The position numbers were made by a program, and so were the translations under genes. The notes under the pieces were generated by a model. It made no database searches. It worked only from the letters and a program-made list of their open reading frames with translations, and had not been told where the DNA came from. Shown here in pieces: positions 63,431-64,000 of a stretch of 64,000 bases of DNA (the first letter of the stretch is position 1; each line of letters starts with the position of its first letter). This stretch comes from Bedellia somnulentella. Lineage: Eukaryota; Arthropoda; Insecta; Lepidoptera; Bedelliidae. The DNA lies in contig OY755177.1 of assembly GCA_963576735.1 (NCBI GenBank), positions 17,794,001 to 17,858,000 of the forward strand. The letters run 5' to 3'.

Positions 63431-64000
63431 CTATATAGAGTAGAGATTACTTGGTGAGAACGTCTCTAAGCGTTTGACGATTAACCGCTCGTACGCCGCG
63501 CGCAAAAAAAAGTCTATGACTATTGTCTCTGCTTCCTTATTTCATTGTCTCTCTCTTGCCGCAGTAATTTATACCTTAAAACGCTTTTTTACTGTGAAAA
63601 CCAAGAAAAAAAGCTTGCAGGTAGTGTAGACGTAGATCTATGTCGCGCGCGGCACACGAAGGAGATTTTATTCTTGACGCAGATCTACGCTCCGACGTTC
63701 GAGCGGTTAATGCAGGGAGTAAGGTACTCAAGTAGATGAGGTATAGTATACATGTAATTTTTCGACACATTAGATGCTGCCTGTGATCCTTTGACTATAA
63801 ACACTATAGACAGAGCGATGTTACGTCATCCATTTTAAAAAGAGAAGCCCTTATTTAATTTCTTATATGTTAAAAAGAGACACAAATCTTTATTGTCATC
63901 TCTATCGCGTAACCCGTTTTGTTGATGTCACACTTTAAATTGTGACAAACAAAGCGTCGACTTGTGAGCGATTATGGTTTTCTTATGATTTTGAGAAAGA
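63431..64000. other. No recognised gene
   Basis: Nothing supported to the window end. Confidence 0.45.

Overview
The window is a piece of an animal nuclear genome, very probably from a moth or butterfly. The evidence is spliced genes with GT-AG introns, A+T-rich intergenic DNA, tRNA-derived SINEs, RTE-type LINE fragments of the kind common in Lepidoptera, Helitron ends with the CTAG terminus, mariner, Harbinger and P-type transposons, and the dispersed repeat that opens with GGGTTCCGTACG and closes with its inverse. No bacterial, organellar or CRISPR feature is present. The species is inferred from repeat style only.

Layout. 1-9 kb is a repeat graveyard: RTE LINE (minus) split by a Helitron-like unit, a full Helitron carrying a SINE insertion, several small SINEs, a perfect palindrome, a mariner tail and a fold-back hairpin. 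9.4-17.3 kb is a three-level nest: a decayed RNase H-bearing LINE holds a full-length 5.6-kb younger LINE (PHD-finger ORF1, endonuclease/reverse-transcriptase ORF2 with one 1-nt shift, and an unexpected 257-codon open frame between them) and, separately, a GC-rich 373-bp inverted-repeat element. 18.9-20.25 kb (minus) is an intron-free gene for a 442-residue protein with part of the NRF1/EWG DNA-binding domain, a C2HC finger and a SUMO-interaction-like motif.

24.8-47.7 kb (plus) is the main host gene: a 13-exon TBC1D5-type Rab GTPase-activating protein whose splice phases give an uninterrupted 519-residue frame. Its introns are full of insertions: mariner, a DD41D-type Tc1/mariner element with 316-bp terminal repeats, a PIF/Harbinger element with an intact SANT/Myb-like gene, a Helitron, SINE families and RTE tails. 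Two of its exons (6 and 12) have decayed tandem copies beside them.

51.5-62.8 kb holds a small THAP-domain gene and a long, multi-exon P-element-type (THAP9-like) transposase gene with two nonsense codons and one frameshift. Its introns hold a MITE, a SINE, a minisatellite, a Helitron/Pif1 helicase remnant and a 177-bp near-perfect inverted repeat. The final 1.2 kb has nothing I recognise.

Apart from the TBC1D5, NRF1-like and perhaps THAP genes, nearly everything recognisable is mobile DNA. The nested boundaries give a relative order of insertion at several sites.
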